Origin: DATGIQ01 sp035295665
GTDB taxonomy: Bacteria; Planctomycetota; Planctomycetia; Gemmatales; Gemmataceae
Direction of reading: 5' to 3'
Assembly (NCBI GenBank): GCA_035295665.1
Contig: DATGIQ010000473.1
Span: 1 to 17,601 of the forward strand
Length of the DNA stretch: 17,601 nucleotides
The notes below the pieces were generated by a model, which saw nothing but the letters and a program-made list of their open reading frames with translations, searched no databases and had not been told where the DNA came from. A program made the position numbers and the translations under genes. Shown piece by piece: positions 15,392 through 17,601 of the stretch (position 1 is the stretch's first letter; every line of letters begins with the position of its first letter).

Positions 15392-15802
15392 TCAGCCACT
15401 GCCCCCGTGTCGATGGCCCCGATCGCCGTGGCTCTGGAACATCCTGTTGTTGTCCCTGTAGTGGCTGTCCACGATCACATCGCGCTCCTTGACTGCCTTC
15501 GTGGCCTCCGGCCGTTCATGCTCGCGATGCCCGTGCCAGCCGTCCCGCTGGACGAGCTTCTCATTCCTACCTTCCAGCAGCTCTTGCTCCGCTTGCAGCC
15601 AGAACTGGACGCCGTCTCCGGCTGGCTTGCCAGCGGCCTCCCATTTCTGGTAAGCAGCAAGCCGAATGTCCTCGTCCGAAACCAACTTTGCCGTGTGGTC
15701 GTTGCCGATGTCGCTGGAGGCGACGGCTGCTTCTGTTGAGGTCGTTGGTTTGCCTGCACCAGCCTGCGCCAGGGTTGCAAGTTTGTGGTGGTGTTGGGTC
15801 AT
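15392..15802 (-). CDS. DUF2934 domain protein with His-rich C-terminus
   Basis: ATG 15802 has AAAAGGAG about 7 nt upstream; the frame is open to 15946, but that part overlaps the Hsp20 gene and has no ribosome site. The 136-residue protein has a Thr/Ala/His-containing N-terminus (1-40), a DUF2934 domain at about 41-77 (DEDIRLAAYQKWEAAGKP, then GDGVQFWLQAEQELLEG), and a highly charged tail (about 85-136) rich in His, Arg and Asp, ending HGDRGHRHGGSG. The DUF2934 domain is a short helical module of unknown function; the tail could bind metal or nucleic acid. It has no signal peptide or membrane segment. It follows Hsp20 by 97 nt on the same strand. The reading frame stays open for 84 codons beyond the TGA. 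Confidence 0.82.
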   Translation of the reverse strand: MTQHHHKLATLAQAGAGKPTTSTEAAVASSDIGNDHTAKLVSDEDIRLAAYQKWEAAGKPAGDGVQFWLQAEQELLEGRNEKLVQRDGWHGHREHERPEATKAVKERDVIVDSHYRDNNRMFQSHGDRGHRHGGSG

Positions 15803-15816
15803 GATGTCGCTCCTTT

Positions 15817-15830
15817 TGATCCTGGGATCA
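15817..15830. promoter_or_regulatory. Inverted repeat just upstream of the DUF2934 ribosome site
   Basis: TGATCC (15817-15822) and GGATCA (15825-15830) form an inverted repeat with a 2-nt centre, directly next to the AAAAGGAG of the DUF2934 gene on the - strand. It is a possible operator, but could be chance. Confidence 0.3.
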
Positions 15831-15899
15831 GCTGCCAGATCGAGAAACCACGTCGAGGGGTAGGGCTTGCGGCAGCTCTTGCCTCGGCGTGGCTCATGG

Positions 15900-16304
15900 C
15901 TATTTGGGTGGTCGGCCAGCCGGTGGCTTGCCACTGCCGCTCGCAAGCGCGGGCGGAGCCTCTCCCGCTTTGATTGTTTTGGACTTCGTTTCCGCGTTAC
16001 CTGCTTTGATGGCGACCTTTACAGCATCTTCCATCGGATCTTTGAAGGGCACCTCGATTCGGAGCAGGCCGTGGTCGTAGGTCGCTTCGGCTTTGTCAGG
16101 TTTCACCGGCCAAGCTAGAGCCAGTGCTGCAACATACTCAATGTCCCTTGCTGGCGCCGTCAGGTGGATGCTGTCTGCCAGGATCTTCACATCGATGGTA
16201 TCGGTTGGCGCTCCGGGGATGGCGAACTCCACGACGAGCTTGTGGTTCTCGCCGTCCGGATACGCTACGGTGTCGGGCGCAACCTTAATCCGATAATCCG
16301 GCAT
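15900..16304 (-). CDS. Hsp20/alpha-crystallin family small heat shock protein
   Basis: This 134-residue ATP-independent chaperone starts at ATG 16304 with GGAGGG about 7 nt upstream. The alpha-crystallin domain spans about 17-102: HKLVVEFAIPGAPTDTIDVK (21-40) and ILADSIHLTAP form the first strands, and ATYDHGLLRIEVPFKDP (74-90) corresponds to the conserved A-x-x-x-N-G-V-L-x-I-x-x-P motif. The N-terminal arm is very short (about 16 residues). The C-terminus (105-134) is Ala/Pro/Gly/Lys-rich and lacks a clear I-x-I/V oligomerisation motif, so large-oligomer assembly may differ from classical members. It lies between the DUF2294 copy (57 nt upstream) and the DUF2934 gene, all on the - strand, consistent with a co-transcribed stress cluster. 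No heat-shock operator (CIRCE) is seen upstream. Confidence 0.87.
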   Translation of the reverse strand: MPDYRIKVAPDTVAYPDGENHKLVVEFAIPGAPTDTIDVKILADSIHLTAPARDIEYVAALALAWPVKPDKAEATYDHGLLRIEVPFKDPMEDAVKVAIKAGNAETKSKTIKAGEAPPALASGSGKPPAGRPPK

Positions 16305-16361
16305 TTTGGTACCCTCCTCTTAGCTTAGAGAATAGAGATAGGGCGACTCCCACTCCAATTC

Positions 16362-16682
16362 CTAGCCCTGTCGATTCTTGGCTCGCCTGTAATCAGGCGA
16401 CCCAGCCAGGGCGAAAACCACGACCTCTTCTCCGGTCACGGTGCTGATGTCGTGGTGCAGGCTCAACACTTTGATGCCGGTGACCTCCTGGATCATCGCT
16501 CCCAGGATCGGCCGCGCCGTCTCGATCAGATGGGTCCGTACTTGCTTGAGCAAGTCCCTTCCCTTTTCGGCGGGCAGCGACTTGACCAGTTGTTGTTCGG
16601 CGGCGGTCAAGACCCCGTGGAGGCGAACCACGACGAGATCACCGATCAGGTGGGTGTGGATGTCCTTCGGCCCCCGGCCCAT
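16362..16682 (-). CDS. DUF2294/MpsC-like protein, frameshifted (C-terminal part)
   Basis: The frame from ATG 16682 gives 106 residues covering most of a DUF2294 domain: MGRGPKDIHTHLIGDLVVVR (1-20), LHGVLTAAEQQLVKSLP (21-37), KGRDLLKQVRTHLIETARP (40-58), MIQEVTGIKVLSLHHDIST (63-81), and EEVVVFALAGSPDYR (85-99). This is a closer match to the family consensus than the copy at 14472-14969. ATG 16682 is an internal Met of the full protein: the N-terminal helix (TQGEIEAAVCQGISR) lies directly upstream in another frame (see 16683-16828), and no standard Shine-Dalgarno site stands at proper spacing except GAGCAGGAG, itself coding sequence for FEQE. The product may therefore be inactive, or the shift may be a sequencing error. 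The function of the family is unknown; it is soluble and near Hsp20 and a histidine kinase gene. Confidence 0.7.
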   Translation of the reverse strand: MGRGPKDIHTHLIGDLVVVRLHGVLTAAEQQLVKSLPAEKGRDLLKQVRTHLIETARPILGAMIQEVTGIKVLSLHHDISTVTGEEVVVFALAGSPDYRRAKNRQG

Positions 16683-16828
16683 GTACTCCTGCTCAAACGA
16701 CTGATGCCTTGGCAGACGGCGGCTTCGATTTCGCCTTGCGTAGCGGGCGTTGTTTCGTGGGAGTTCCTCTCACCCGGCGCAGGCGATTGCCGCCTGATCC
16801 GCAACATGGAGGCCCTTCCGTGTCTCAT
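16683..16828 (-). pseudogene. Out-of-frame N-terminus of the DUF2294 gene
   Basis: From ATG 16828 (GGGAGGC about 8 nt upstream) or ATG 16807 the - strand frame reads into TPATQGEIEAAVCQGISR, the usual DUF2294 N-terminus, then loses the family sequence after CGTTTGAGCAGGAG. Adding one T to the T run (AAA on the + strand at 16695-16697) gives R-F-E-Q-E-Y-M-G-R-G-P-K, exactly continuous with the 16362-16682 frame. The intact gene would span about 16362-16828 and encode roughly 148-155 residues. It starts 29 nt after the histidine kinase stop. Confidence 0.7.
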
Positions 16829-16857
16829 GAAGTGTTGCCTCCCGGCCTACCATTTGG

Positions 16858-17601
16858 TCAGGGGTGTTGTTGCTCAACCGTCTTAAACAGTTCAAGCAGT
16901 GATTCCAGGCGCACCGGCTTGACGAAGTAGTGGTCGAACCCCGTTTGTTGATGGCGATGACGGTCTGCCTCACTTGGAGTATACCCGGTCAAGGCGCAGA
17001 TCATCACATCCTTGAACTCCGGCTTCTGCCGCAAACGCTGTGCGACCTGAAAGCCGTCCAGACCCGGCAAGCCAATGTCTAACAGCACCACGTCAGGGCG
17101 AGAAGCCGACGCCATTTCCAGGGCGGTCGGGCCGGTGCGAGCCACGTAAACGTTGTGTCCATACAGCCGCAGTAAGAGGTTCAGGCTGTCGGCCGCATCG
17201 ACGTTATCTTCGACCACGAGGATACGCAGGGGTCGCCCGGTTCGCTCGCCCGGTTCAAGGACGGTCTGCGGTTCGTTCCCGGACGTGTCCGGGACCACCG
17301 GCAGCTTGACCGTGAACTCGCTGCCTTTGCCAAGACCGGCGCTCTGCGCTTGCACCCTGCCTTCTTGCATCTCCACCAGGGTGCGCACCAGGGCCAGCCC
17401 GATCCCTAGCCCTCCGTGGGACCGGCTGAGCGAGCCGTCTACCTGCGTGAACAGGTCGAAAATCCGGGGCAGCATCTCCGGGGCGATGCCGACGCCATTA
17501 TCCCGCACCCGGATCACGGCTTCGGCTCCTTCCTGCTGAACGCTCATCCGAATGAGTCCACCTGGATCGGTGTACTTCGCCGCATTGTTGAGCAGGTTGA
17601 C
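16858..17601 (-). CDS. Hybrid sensor histidine kinase, C-terminal part (HATPase + receiver)
   Basis: The frame enters from the right edge, so the sensor and dimerisation domains lie outside the window. The visible 247 residues begin with the ATPase N box (NLLNNAAKYTDPGG, 2-15), then the G1 box VRDNGVGI (about 32-39), an F box LPRIFDLFTQ (44-53), and the G2 box GGLGIGLALV (63-72), ending the catalytic domain at about residue 102. A 20-residue linker leads to a receiver domain: acidic pair in VVEDN (about 129-133), phospho-acceptor D175 in VVLLDIGLPG, Thr in ALTGYT, and Lys of YFVKPV (K228). It autophosphorylates ATP to His and passes the phosphate to its own receiver. No output domain follows. 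As the first visible gene of the - strand block it may act on the stress genes downstream through an unseen partner. Confidence 0.93.
   Translation of the reverse strand, partial: VNLLNNAAKYTDPGGLIRMSVQQEGAEAVIRVRDNGVGIAPEMLPRIFDLFTQVDGSLSRSHGGLGIGLALVRTLVEMQEGRVQAQSAGLGKGSEFTVKLPVVPDTSGNEPQTVLEPGERTGRPLRILVVEDNVDAADSLNLLLRLYGHNVYVARTGPTALEMASASRPDVVLLDIGLPGLDGFQVAQRLRQKPEFKDVMICALTGYTPSEADRHRHQQTGFDHYFVKPVRLESLLELFKTVEQQHP

Noticed and set aside
1..17601. CRISPR arrays, tRNA/rRNA genes, transposases, integrases, riboswitches
   Set aside because: No regularly spaced repeats, RNA-gene landmarks or recombinase motifs were seen. The only direct repeats of note are the two copies inside xfp.

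Overview
The window is visibly GC-rich with densely packed bacterial genes. It holds a left block on the + strand (1-11279) and a right block on the - strand (11334-17601), which converge at 11279/11334. The families present (phosphoketolase with acetate kinase, mycobacterial-type long transaldolase, DUF2090, DUF2934, several DUF2294/MpsC-like proteins, DUF2231, SrpA-like catalase) suggest an environmental GC-rich bacterium. Planctomycetota is my first guess and a proteobacterium the second, but nothing here (no rRNA, tRNA or ribosomal protein) fixes the lineage.

Left block, 1-7674: a sugar-phosphate/phosphoketolase operon. In order it encodes a HAD-family hydrolase (5' end outside the window), transaldolase, a small ROK/polyphosphate-glucokinase-like sugar kinase, a stand-alone DUF2090 aldolase-like protein whose start overlaps the kinase stop (ATGA), acetate kinase, xylulose-5-P/fructose-6-P phosphoketolase, and a small eight-ligand zinc-ribbon-like protein. 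By known chemistry, Xfp cleaves F6P or X5P to acetyl phosphate, AckA converts that to acetate and ATP, and transaldolase rebalances the sugar phosphates. The kinase-aldolase pair in the middle has no known substrate and is the most interesting metabolic element here.

Middle, 7800-11279: a run of small stress and repair genes on the same strand: SrpA-like haem catalase, DUF2231 membrane protein, DUF488 protein, DUF2945 protein and an AlkA-type DNA glycosylase. Most have good Shine-Dalgarno sites.

Right block, 17601-11334 on the - strand, read in the direction of transcription: the C-terminal part of a hybrid histidine kinase, a DUF2294/MpsC-like gene broken by a one-base frameshift, Hsp20, a DUF2934 protein with a His-rich tail, an apparent DUF2294 C-terminal remnant, a full-length DUF2294/MpsC-like gene with a His-rich tail, a 5'-truncated VIT1/CCC1 metal transporter, and an MgtA-type P-type Mg2+ ATPase. 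Together with the left block this reads as a stress/dormancy gene neighbourhood (energy-sparing fermentation, ion homeostasis, chaperone, peroxide and alkylation defence). Within it, the DUF2294 and VIT genes appear to be decaying or recombining.

No tRNA, rRNA, CRISPR array, transposase or integrase was seen.
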